From positions 2,666,001 through 2,730,000 of the forward strand of contig NZ_CP154840.1 of the NCBI RefSeq assembly GCF_047301505.1: 64,000 nt of DNA, given 5' to 3'. Positions 50,585-57,766 of the stretch are shown piece by piece. Numbering within the stretch: position 1 is the stretch's first letter; each line of letters starts with the position of its first letter. The notes beneath the pieces were generated by a model. It ran no database searches and had not been told where the DNA came from. It worked only from the letters and a program-made list of their open reading frames with translations. This DNA is from Lysinibacillus_B sp031181585. Lineage in GTDB: Bacteria; Bacillota; Bacilli; Bacillales_A; Planococcaceae. Position numbers and translations under genes: made by a program.

Positions 50585-51436
50585 TTAAGCCGCAATGAGA
50601 TGACTTCGGTAAGTAGCCGGAGTCATCTTTTTTAATGTCCATTGCTTTCGCCAGTTGTTGTAATAATCCATGTATTCCATCACACTAGTCTGTAATTCTG
50701 CTAAGCTTTCAGCTTCTTTATAGCTCACTTCATCTTTAAAGTGACCAAAGAACGATTCCATAGGCGCATTGTCCAGACAGTTTCCTCTACGAGATATCGA
50801 TTGAAGGAGACCCATCTCTTTCACACGCTGTTGAAATTCAGGATGTGTGTAATGAAAACCTTGGTCTGAATGAATCATTGCTTCCGAATGAACATTGCCG
50901 TCGAGATGTGTTTTTAACTTCTCAAGCGTGTTATAAACAATAGACATCTTTAATGTAGTGGACAGCTCATAGGCCACAATTTCTCGTGTTGCGATATCTT
51001 TTATGCATGATAAATAAGCGGTCCCGCCACCTTTATATGGTAGATACGTAATGTCCGTTACAAACACTTTTCCAGGTTCTTCTTGCTTAAATTCACGTTT
51101 TAAATGATTTGGAATATGACGGTGTGCTTCTGTAACTTTCTCTAATTGGCGATATGGATTCGCACGACGTACTTTGGCATACAAATTAAATTTACGCATA
51201 AGACGAAGAATCTTTTTATGGTTCATAGGCGTATCAAGTATATCCACCAAAGCCATGTAAAATCCGCGATAACCTATTTTCCCCTTCGTTTGATCGTAAA
51301 TTGATTGTAACAAGACGTAGTCTTGATAGTCCGCTTCTTCACGTAAAGCATGTTTCTCTCTATTTTGAAGCCACTTATAGTAACCACTTGGACTGACATG
51401 CGCTACCTGACAGAGATAGCTCGTCATATGTTTCAA
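50585..51436 (-). CDS. IS3 transposase OrfB (DDE integrase domain)
   Basis: 283 residues from the first ATG; the natural product is the OrfAB fusion that begins in orfA. HTH_21-like N-terminal part, then the rve core with the DDE triad: Asp in VTDITYLPY, Asp in IHSDQGFHYT and Glu in MESFFGHFKDE. All three are present with normal spacing (CLDNAPMES before the Glu). The frame stays open upstream to about 51534, where it meets the slippery site. Confidence 0.94.
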   Translation of the reverse strand: MKHMTSYLCQVAHVSPSGYYKWLQNREKHALREEADYQDYVLLQSIYDQTKGKIGYRGFYMALVDILDTPMNHKKILRLMRKFNLYAKVRRANPYRQLEKVTEAHRHIPNHLKREFKQEEPGKVFVTDITYLPYKGGGTAYLSCIKDIATREIVAYELSTTLKMSIVYNTLEKLKTHLDGNVHSEAMIHSDQGFHYTHPEFQQRVKEMGLLQSISRRGNCLDNAPMESFFGHFKDEVSYKEAESLAELQTSVMEYMDYYNNWRKQWTLKKMTPATYRSHLIAA

Positions 51437-51486
51437 TTGATATAAACGAATCGTTTCATTGATTACTTGATATTTCTCTTTGGGTG

Positions 51487-51915
51487 TTAGAAACGATTCT
51501 TCTTCGCCTGCCTTTCCATTTCGTCGAGCTTTTTTAGTAGGGCTAGTTCTGCCTCTAATAGACGAATACGTGCCTCTGCTTTTTCCAACTTTTTATCAGC
51601 CGATAATTTTTCAACACGAGGGCGACCTGTACTGCCTTTTCCACGACGTTCTTCTAAAAAGCCTTTTTCACCGTACGTTTGATAGATTTTTTTCCACCGG
51701 CTGATTGCACTTTTTGCCTTCTTCATACCGATGATTTCTAAATCAAATCCAGCTTCTGTAAAGATTTGAGTCGGTCCTTTGCCAATTAGATTTTCTTGAG
51801 TGGCTTTTAATTTAAAGTTCGCCGTATACTGGATCGATCGATCCGATACTGAAATGACATTCGGATTCGCTTCTATTTGTCTTCTTTGATATTCATTGAA
51901 AATTATTTTACTCAT
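51487..51915 (-). CDS. IS3 OrfA (helix-turn-helix, frameshift donor)
   Basis: 142 residues with an N-terminal helix-turn-helix, a linker and a C-terminal leucine-zipper-like helix (KLEKAEARIRLLEAELALLKK). A slippery heptamer A-AAA-AAG lies at 51535-51529; slipping back one base there leads into the orfB frame, the usual way IS3 elements make the transposase. GGGAGAG lies 4 bases before the ATG. Confidence 0.93.
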   Translation of the reverse strand: MSKIIFNEYQRRQIEANPNVISVSDRSIQYTANFKLKATQENLIGKGPTQIFTEAGFDLEIIGMKKAKSAISRWKKIYQTYGEKGFLEERRGKGSTGRPRVEKLSADKKLEKAEARIRLLEAELALLKKLDEMERQAKKNRF

Positions 51916-52137
51916 AATGCTCTCCCGTTCATAAATGGTATGGTTAGTATAACGGGGTTTTTAGTTGATGAAAATAGAATAACCCCGAATAATGTCACCT
52001 TTTTTAAAGTGTCCACTATTCGGGGTTCAGTTCATAACAGGAAAACGGTTCTTTTCTTTTACCCTATTCGATGAATTTATATATAAATATTTACGTTAAT
52101 CACAAAACAAGAGTAATGCTCCTCAAGAATAATCTTT

Positions 52138-52401
52138 TTACCGATCATCTATAGCATATTTCATAATATCCATGGCAAATGAGTTCAACACATACAATGC
52201 AAAACAACGCCAACGTCTGCCCCATACCAGCTTTTTCGATAAACCTTTTACGCTGTAATCGAGCATTGTTGATCGAGTGCGATTAAAAACGGACTTAATG
52301 CCATAAAAAATACGCCGCCCAAAACAGTCGTTAAAAACTGTCCTAGAAGGCGCTATAAACTTCGTAATATAATCGTTATCTATAATAAGTTTACCGGTCA
52401 T
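52138..52401 (-). CDS. Short ORF resembling a diverged Spo0A C-terminal domain
   Basis: 87 residues from the ATG at 52401. The C-terminal part aligns with Spo0A without gaps over LNS-FAM (Spo0A TNSEFIAM). Upstream, RIFYGIKSVFNRT resembles KILYPEIAKKFSTT. At the DNA level, the run CATGGCAA and TTTCG-rich blocks line up with the 3' end of spo0A, which lies only 43 bases upstream. About 10 residues around the Spo0A NRGSYETIS segment seem to be missing. It could be a diverged paralogue or decaying duplicate. Ribosome site weak. Confidence 0.45.
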   Translation of the reverse strand: MTGKLIIDNDYITKFIAPSRTVFNDCFGRRIFYGIKSVFNRTRSTMLDYSVKGLSKKLVWGRRWRCFALYVLNSFAMDIMKYAIDDR

Positions 52402-52443
52402 TCTCCGCTCACACCTACGCTGCAAATGTTGTCATACCTACGA

Positions 52444-53235
52444 TTAGCTCGCCACCATCTCAATCCGGATCTTGTCCGCAATCATGGCAATAAATTCACT
52501 ATTTGTCGGCTTTGATTTCATATGATGCACTGTGTAGCCGAACATTTCGGAAATCGTTTCATAGCTGCCGCGATTCCAAGCCACCTCAATCGCATGGCGG
52601 ATAGCGCGTTCTACGCGTGAAGGGGTTGTACTAAATTTTTTTGCAATCTCAGGATACAGAATTTTCGTCACTGAGCCTAATAATTCGATGTCATAATAAA
52701 CCATCTGAATTGCTTCACGTAAATAAGAATATCCTTTAATATGAGCAGGTACTCCAATTTCTTTAATAATGGCTGTAATTGTCGTATCAAGCTGTCGCTG
52801 ATCCATCTTCTGACTTTGTACAGGCTGTAAGATACTTTTCCGCTTTGGAACGTCCATTTTTGCTCCGGCTACATGAAGGATCTTTTGTACCAGCTGCTCG
52901 AATTCGAATGGCTTAAGCATAAAGTAAGACGCGCCATAATTAGCCGCCATTTTCATTACGTCGTCTTGCCCAAATGCTGTCAACATAATGACAGGGATAT
53001 CTGCTAATTGATCATCGTTATACATAGCCTCCAATACGCCCATTCCGTCAAGATGCGGCATAATGATATCCAGCAGTAGAACATCCGGCTGATACTGTTC
53101 TAACATTTTAATACATACTTTACCATTTGAAGCTGTAAAAATTACTTCAATCGCTTCATGATTATCAAAAAACGTTTCCATCATTTTTACAAGGTCACGA
53201 TTATCATCAGCTATTGCAACTTTAATTTTTGCCAT
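52444..53235 (-). CDS. spo0A: Master sporulation response regulator Spo0A
   Basis: 263 residues. Receiver domain (about 1-120) with acidic pocket D10/D11, phosphoacceptor D56 in DVLLLDIIMP, and the conserved threonine in PVIMLTAFG. The C-terminal effector domain (about 150-263) carries the recognition helix region TTPSRVERAIRHAIEVAW. Phosphorylated by the phosphorelay, it turns on sporulation genes and represses abrB-type genes. All key residues are intact. It follows spoIVB, the universal order in spore formers. Three 0A boxes lie upstream. Confidence 0.98.
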   Translation of the reverse strand: MAKIKVAIADDNRDLVKMMETFFDNHEAIEVIFTASNGKVCIKMLEQYQPDVLLLDIIMPHLDGMGVLEAMYNDDQLADIPVIMLTAFGQDDVMKMAANYGASYFMLKPFEFEQLVQKILHVAGAKMDVPKRKSILQPVQSQKMDQRQLDTTITAIIKEIGVPAHIKGYSYLREAIQMVYYDIELLGSVTKILYPEIAKKFSTTPSRVERAIRHAIEVAWNRGSYETISEMFGYTVHHMKSKPTNSEFIAMIADKIRIEMVAS

Positions 53236-53296
53236 CCTTTTTCCCCCTATTTACAATTTCCCCTGAAATTTATGCCTACTGACACATTTCTGCTAT

Positions 53297-53402
53297 TTCG
53301 ACAGTTTATAAAAAAAACCTTTTAAAAAGTCTAAAATGATTAAGTAGTAATACAAAAAACGTGTATTTCGACAGCAACATCACTAATTTTCATTTTGTCG
53401 AA
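53297..53402 (-). promoter_or_regulatory. Three Spo0A boxes in the spo0A promoter region
   Basis: Perfect TGTCGAA-type boxes occur at 53297-53303, 53367-53373 and 53396-53402 (the last inverted with respect to the others), all within 170 bases of the spo0A start. This fits autoregulation. Between the first two, AAAGGTTTT and GTCGAAAT on the minus strand resemble a sigma-H promoter overlapping a box, but that part is tentative. Confidence 0.82.
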
Positions 53403-53435
53403 TTTTCATTACTATTATTTTAATAAAAAAATGAA

Positions 53436-53472
53436 AAAATGACTACACTTTCCTTAAAAGTGTAGTCATTTT
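53436..53472 (-). terminator. Terminator of spoIVB
   Basis: Perfect 16-base stem ending in ATGACTACACTTT, 5-base loop, with a T-rich minus-strand tail, starting 4 bases after the spoIVB stop. Confidence 0.93.
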
Positions 53473-53476
53473 ATCA

Positions 53477-54412
53477 TCATTCAGGAGATTTTTTTATCAT
53501 TTCCACAATAGTAATGGCCGCTCCCTTTGTCGGTTCTTCAACGAACATATGGGTAACTGCTCCTACAAATTGTTCGTTTTGTACGATAGGGCTGCCACTC
53601 ATTCCTTGTATAATGCCACCTGTTTTCTCTAATAAACGTTCATCTGTAACAGTAAACTGAAATGTCTCTCCTGTCACCTTGTGGATATTAATATCAAATT
53701 TTTCAATGGTAGCGCCTTCAATTGAAGTAACCATTTGTGCTGGACCTGTTTTAATTTCTTTTCCATGTATAATTTCTAGCGGGGGATACAAACTTTGTTT
53801 TAGAGGTTGTTGCCATTTGCCAAAAATGCCGTACACTTCATTTTCCAAAATGCTGCCTACCTGAGCTTCATGCCGCTCACTACTAGAGATCTTATAACCG
53901 GGCTCTCCAGGGCGGCTTTTTTTGATTTGTGAGATGTTAGCGAGATACAGCGACCCTTTCATCACTTTTGGCTTTATATCGAGCGAATGATCGATGATTT
54001 GGTGGCCTAGTGCCCCATATTCCATATCATCGGGGTCTATATATGTTAACGTACCAATCCCATCTGTTTCATTTTTGATGAAGCTCGTCAAATGCTGCAG
54101 TTCAGAACCGCTGATCTGAATGGTATGCTCTTTTCCACCCCGTTTGACAAGCATTTTAGCGTCCTTAGACGGCGGATCTTCTTCTGACAGCTCTCGTACT
54201 TCTTGGCCATCTATTTTCAGTATTTGATCTCTTTTACGGAGCCATTCACCGCTGTCCAACAGAACGTCATTCAAGACATAATAATGAGGCATTTCTAATT
54301 GAACACTGATGGTGTTTCCCATCGGAATGAGTTTTTTTGCTTCGATAGGAATAGCAAACGTGAAAACCATTAGCCAAATAAGTACTACATAATGGATGAG
54401 CTTCTTTTTCAT
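53477..54412 (-). CDS. spoIVB: SpoIV peptidase SpoIVB, unusually short
   Basis: 311 residues from the ATG at 54412 (GGAGGTGG 4 bases upstream). Membrane anchor about 5-25, a reduced PDZ-like region with DQILKIDGQEV, then the S55 serine peptidase. Catalytic residues line up with those of B. subtilis: H137 in GALGHQ, D257 in VTDERLL and S272 in QGMSGSP. It is secreted into the intermembrane space of the sporangium and cleaves SpoIVFA to release sigma-K processing. B. subtilis SpoIVB has about 426 residues; the shortfall is almost wholly before the His. Confidence 0.94.
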   Translation of the reverse strand: MKKKLIHYVVLIWLMVFTFAIPIEAKKLIPMGNTISVQLEMPHYYVLNDVLLDSGEWLRKRDQILKIDGQEVRELSEEDPPSKDAKMLVKRGGKEHTIQISGSELQHLTSFIKNETDGIGTLTYIDPDDMEYGALGHQIIDHSLDIKPKVMKGSLYLANISQIKKSRPGEPGYKISSSERHEAQVGSILENEVYGIFGKWQQPLKQSLYPPLEIIHGKEIKTGPAQMVTSIEGATIEKFDINIHKVTGETFQFTVTDERLLEKTGGIIQGMSGSPIVQNEQFVGAVTHMFVEEPTKGAAITIVEMIKKSPE

Positions 54413-54465
54413 ACTCCACCTCCTTTTTTCTTTATGATGTTGCACTTTTAATTGTTTATGAACGG

Positions 54466-54496
54466 AAAAAAAAGGACGTGTCCGAAGACACATCCT
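54466..54496 (-). terminator. Terminator of recN
   Basis: AGGA-GTGTC arms (54473-54482 and 54487-54496) with a CGAA-type loop and one mismatch pair, followed by TTTTTTTTCC on the minus strand. It separates argR-recN from spoIVB. Confidence 0.88.
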
Positions 54497-54503
54497 TAAT
54501 TAC

Positions 54504-56195
54504 TCATTTCATTTCCATTTTGCGTTGTCTAGCCATTTCAATCAGCTCAGAAGCGTGCTGCAGCGTTAAGTCAGTAATTTCTGTCCCACTCATCATGCGG
54601 CTTACCTCTTCAATGCGCTCATCGTTTTTAATTTCCGTTACGGTTGTAAAGGTACGGTCATCCTCCACCTGTTTTTTTATATAATAGTGCTGGTCTGCCA
54701 TGGCCGCAACTTGTGGAAGGTGCGAAATACATAAAACCTGCGAATTTGCTGAGATATCCGAAATTTTTTCAGCAATCGCCTGCGCGACCCTGCCGCTGAC
54801 TCCTGTATCCACTTCATCAAAAATAATGGAGGTAATTCCTGTCGAAGAAGAAAAAATCGTTTTTAACGCCAGCATAATTCGAGAAAGCTCTCCACCTGAT
54901 GCAATTTTCGGTAGAGATTTTGGCGGTTCGCCAACGTTCGTTGAAATATAAAAAGCCACGTCATCTTTTCCGTTTGCGTCAAAATGTTCCAATGTCTCAA
55001 ATTTCACAATAAATTTTGCCTTTTCCATATGAAGAACACGCAGTTCGTTCATAATGGCATCGCTCAGCTTTTGGGCATTTTCTTCTCGAATAGATGATAA
55101 CTTTTCAGCCAGAACATTCAGCTGCTCTTCCATTTCACGTAACCGCTTTTCGCTCTGCTGGATTGTTTCATCCCGATTGATAAGCTGCATCAGCTCTTCT
55201 TCAATTTTTGCCTGATACGTCAATATTTCTTCTACAGTCGTTCCATATTTGCGTTTCATTGCTTGATATTGTGCCAAACGCTGTTCTACTTCATTCATTC
55301 GTTCAGGATCAAACTCTAAATCATCCAGCACATTCTTAATTTGGAAAGCTGCATCTTGCAAAGCATAAAAGCTTGAAGCAACAGCTTCAGATGTCTCTTT
55401 AAAATTAGCATCAAGAGTATCAATATCTTCCAATGCGTTCATTGCATTTCCGATATAATCCAGCCCTTTTGACTCTCCAGAAATGGCCTCATATGCTACA
55501 TTGGCCCGTTCAAAAATTTTATGAAAATTCATGAGGCGCCGGCGTTCTTCATTCAGACGTTCTTCCTCATCCACCTGCAGTGCGGCTTCTTCCAATTCAT
55601 TAATCTGAAATTGATAAAGATCAATACGCTGTGCTGTACGCTGCTCATCTAGATTGAGGGCTTGTACTTCTCTTTTGAGTTCACGATATGAATCATAGAG
55701 CTCACTATATTCTTCCCGCACATCCTTCAGCTCTTCATAGGCAAAATAATCAAGTAGATGAATATGCTGCTTTTCATCCATTAACTCCTGATTTTCATGT
55801 TGTCCATGAATATCTATAAGGCTGCCGCCAATATCTCGTAATACGGATAGTGGAACAAGCTTACCATTGATACGGCAGACACTTTTTCCATTATCATTCA
55901 AATCGCGACGAAGGATAATGCTTCCTTCTTCCGCTTCAAGTCCAGCTTCCTCTAGCTTTGCATAAATCGGATGGTTATCATTGGAAATTTGAAACAGGCC
56001 GCCCAGTTCAGCCTTTCTTGCACCATGACGGATAAACTCCAGCGATCCACGTCCGCCGGCCAGCAAGTGAACTGCATCGATAATAATGGATTTCCCTGCA
56101 CCTGTTTCTCCTGTTAATACTGTTAAACCATCTGAGAAGCTGACAGTTAAGTCATCTATAATGGCAAAGTTTCGAATACTCAGCTCTCTTAACAA
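54504..56195 (-). CDS. recN: DNA repair ATPase RecN
   Basis: 563 residues, SMC-like. Walker A GETGAGKSIIIDAV near residue 32, a long coiled coil (about 155-365), ABC signature LPKIASGGELSRIMLAL and Walker B TSIIFDEVDTGVSG near the C-terminus. RecN gathers broken ends early in double-strand break repair. The start codon is TTG with GAGGTGGAG upstream; its position gives the family N-terminus (LRELSIRNFAIID). 16 bases after argR. Confidence 0.96.
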   Translation of the reverse strand: MLRELSIRNFAIIDDLTVSFSDGLTVLTGETGAGKSIIIDAVHLLAGGRGSLEFIRHGARKAELGGLFQISNDNHPIYAKLEEAGLEAEEGSIILRRDLNDNGKSVCRINGKLVPLSVLRDIGGSLIDIHGQHENQELMDEKQHIHLLDYFAYEELKDVREEYSELYDSYRELKREVQALNLDEQRTAQRIDLYQFQINELEEAALQVDEEERLNEERRRLMNFHKIFERANVAYEAISGESKGLDYIGNAMNALEDIDTLDANFKETSEAVASSFYALQDAAFQIKNVLDDLEFDPERMNEVEQRLAQYQAMKRKYGTTVEEILTYQAKIEEELMQLINRDETIQQSEKRLREMEEQLNVLAEKLSSIREENAQKLSDAIMNELRVLHMEKAKFIVKFETLEHFDANGKDDVAFYISTNVGEPPKSLPKIASGGELSRIMLALKTIFSSSTGITSIIFDEVDTGVSGRVAQAIAEKISDISANSQVLCISHLPQVAAMADQHYYIKKQVEDDRTFTTVTEIKNDERIEEVSRMMSGTEITDLTLQHASELIEMARQRKMEMK

Positions 56196-56211
56196 TAATC
56201 TCCACCTCGAA

Positions 56212-56661
56212 TTAAAGCATATCTAATAATCGATTTTTAATATCTTCTCTATCATTTTCAGTACGGCAAATAATAAGAACCGTATCATCGCCTGATATTG
56301 TTCCTAAAATTTCGTTCCACTCTAAATGGTCAAGCAGTGCGGCAATCGCATTTGCATTTCCCGGCAGCGCCTTCATCACCAAAAAATGCGAAGCCCCATC
56401 TATGGATACAAATGCATCTGCTAGCGCCCGATGCAGCTTTTGTATCGGATTAAATCGCTGGTCAGCTGGCAGACTGTATTTATAACGTCCGTCCTGAAGA
56501 GGTACTTTCACCAAATGTAACTCTTTAATATCCCGCGAAACAGTCGCCTGTGTAACATTATAACCTGCTGTTTTTAAATGTTCGACCAAATCATCCTGTG
56601 TTTCTATCTCGTTATTTGTAATAATATCACGAATACGAATATGACGTTGACCTTTATTCAT
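56212..56661 (-). CDS. argR: Arginine repressor ArgR/AhrC
   Basis: 149 residues. Winged-helix DNA-binding domain (about 1-70; TQATVSRDIKELHLVKV) and C-terminal arginine-binding oligomerisation domain with GTISGDDTVLIICR. It represses arginine biosynthesis and activates catabolism as an arginine-bound hexamer. The neighbours recN and tlyA are conserved in the Bacillales. Confidence 0.96.
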   Translation of the reverse strand: MNKGQRHIRIRDIITNNEIETQDDLVEHLKTAGYNVTQATVSRDIKELHLVKVPLQDGRYKYSLPADQRFNPIQKLHRALADAFVSIDGASHFLVMKALPGNANAIAALLDHLEWNEILGTISGDDTVLIICRTENDREDIKNRLLDML

Positions 56662-56784
56662 ATATTCACCTCATAAAAAGTTTGATTGTATTTTTACACT
56701 AACATCTGCATAAAAGAAATACAAGAAAAATTGGAAATGAAGCTCTAAATCCTTTCATTTCAATAATTCCACGTTTTTAAAAAT

Positions 56785-56826
56785 AAAAAAAGGCAAAACC
56801 TTACGTATAAGATTTTACCTTTTTCT
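56785..56826 (-). terminator. Terminator of the dxs-tlyA transcript
   Basis: Imperfect AAAAGG-AAA-CTTA stem (56787-56803 with 56808-56824) and a minus-strand run TTTTTTTATTTTT. It lies 120 bases after the tlyA stop and before argR. Confidence 0.75.
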
Positions 56827-56944
56827 TATTTCTATTCTTTTGTCTTATAAATACCTCGATCTTAAAACCAAATGTTTTGACCCGATTAATTTATTACTGT
56901 ATCTCTCTTATCCATTGATAAGCTATTTAGTGAATTTCAAAAAG

Positions 56945-57766
56945 CTATTGTTTTAATTGTGCATGCGCTTCCGTCACAATACTTGCAAAATCTGTGAACG
57001 GTACAAGCTCTTCGCCATCTTTTGGGTTTTTTAAGTGAAAGAGAAATTCGATATTCCCCTCTCCGCCGGTAATCGGTGAAAAAGAGGCATCTACTACGAC
57101 AAAACCGACCTCTGCTGCCATTTCAGCCGTTTGCTCTAGTACTGCTAAATGGACTTTTGAATCGCGTACAATCCCTTTTTTCCCAACATTCTCTTTACCT
57201 GCTTCAAACTGCGGCTTAACAAGTGCCATTACATCTCCGCCCGGCATCAATACAGTCTTTAACACTGGCAAGATAAGTGAAAGTGATATGAAGGAAACAT
57301 CAATTGTTGCAAAATCCGGAAGACCTTCACTTAAGTCTTCCGGTTTTGTATAACGAAAATTCGTTTTTTCCATTACGGTTACACGATCATCGGAACGAAT
57401 CTTCCATGCTAATTGATTAGAGCCGACATCGAGTGCGTAACAATGACGCGCTCCATTTTGCAGAGCACAATCTGTAAAACCGCCAGTTGAAGAGCCAATA
57501 TCGAGCATTAGCTTCCCTTCGACATTCATATCAAAGATCTGTAATGCTTTTTCCAGCTTCAGACCGCCGCGGCTTACGTATTTTAAATCAGAGCCCTTTA
57601 CTTGAAGCGGTGCATCGATGGCAATCTTTTCTCCCGCTTTATCAATGCGCGTTTCATTTGTATAAACGAGCCCTGCCATAATGGAGCGCTTTGCTTTTTC
57701 CCGCGTTTCACATAGCCCGCGCTCCACTAATAGAACGTCTACACGTTCTTTTGGTTGTTTTGTCAT
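56945..57766 (-). CDS. tlyA: TlyA family rRNA methyltransferase (YqxC)
   Basis: 273 residues. N-terminal S4 RNA-binding domain (RVDVLLVERGLCETREKAK, about 1-65) and FtsJ-like Rossmann methyltransferase: DIGSSTGGFTDCAL (SAM site), DVSFISL, and KPQFEAGKE near the catalytic lysine. Probably 2'-O-methylates ribosomal RNA; a haemolysin label for this family is historical. ATG overlaps the dxs stop by 4 bases. Confidence 0.93.
   Translation of the reverse strand: MTKQPKERVDVLLVERGLCETREKAKRSIMAGLVYTNETRIDKAGEKIAIDAPLQVKGSDLKYVSRGGLKLEKALQIFDMNVEGKLMLDIGSSTGGFTDCALQNGARHCYALDVGSNQLAWKIRSDDRVTVMEKTNFRYTKPEDLSEGLPDFATIDVSFISLSLILPVLKTVLMPGGDVMALVKPQFEAGKENVGKKGIVRDSKVHLAVLEQTAEMAAEVGFVVVDASFSPITGGEGNIEFLFHLKNPKDGEELVPFTDFASIVTEAHAQLKQ

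Larger units (their letters stand above)
50532..52034 (-). mobile_element. IS3-family insertion sequence (IS150-like), 1503 bp
   Basis: Imperfect terminal inverted repeats begin TGAACTGCACCC at 50532 and, read inward from the other end, TGAACTGAACCCC at 52034. TAA flanks both ends (50529-50531 and 52035-52037), a 3-base target duplication as expected for IS3 elements. Two overlapping-phase genes, orfA and orfB, are joined by a predicted -1 frameshift. No internal stop is visible in either, so the copy may be active. Confidence 0.94.
50513..52060 (+). terminator. Receptor-gene terminator split by an insertion sequence
   Basis: The left arm AGAACCGTTTTCC (50513-50525) and right arm GGAAAACGGTTCT (52040-52052) are perfect 13-base complements, followed by TTTCTTTT. 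Removing the element and one TAA restores a textbook hairpin with an 8-base loop. The stem is now separated by about 1.5 kb. Confidence 0.88.
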
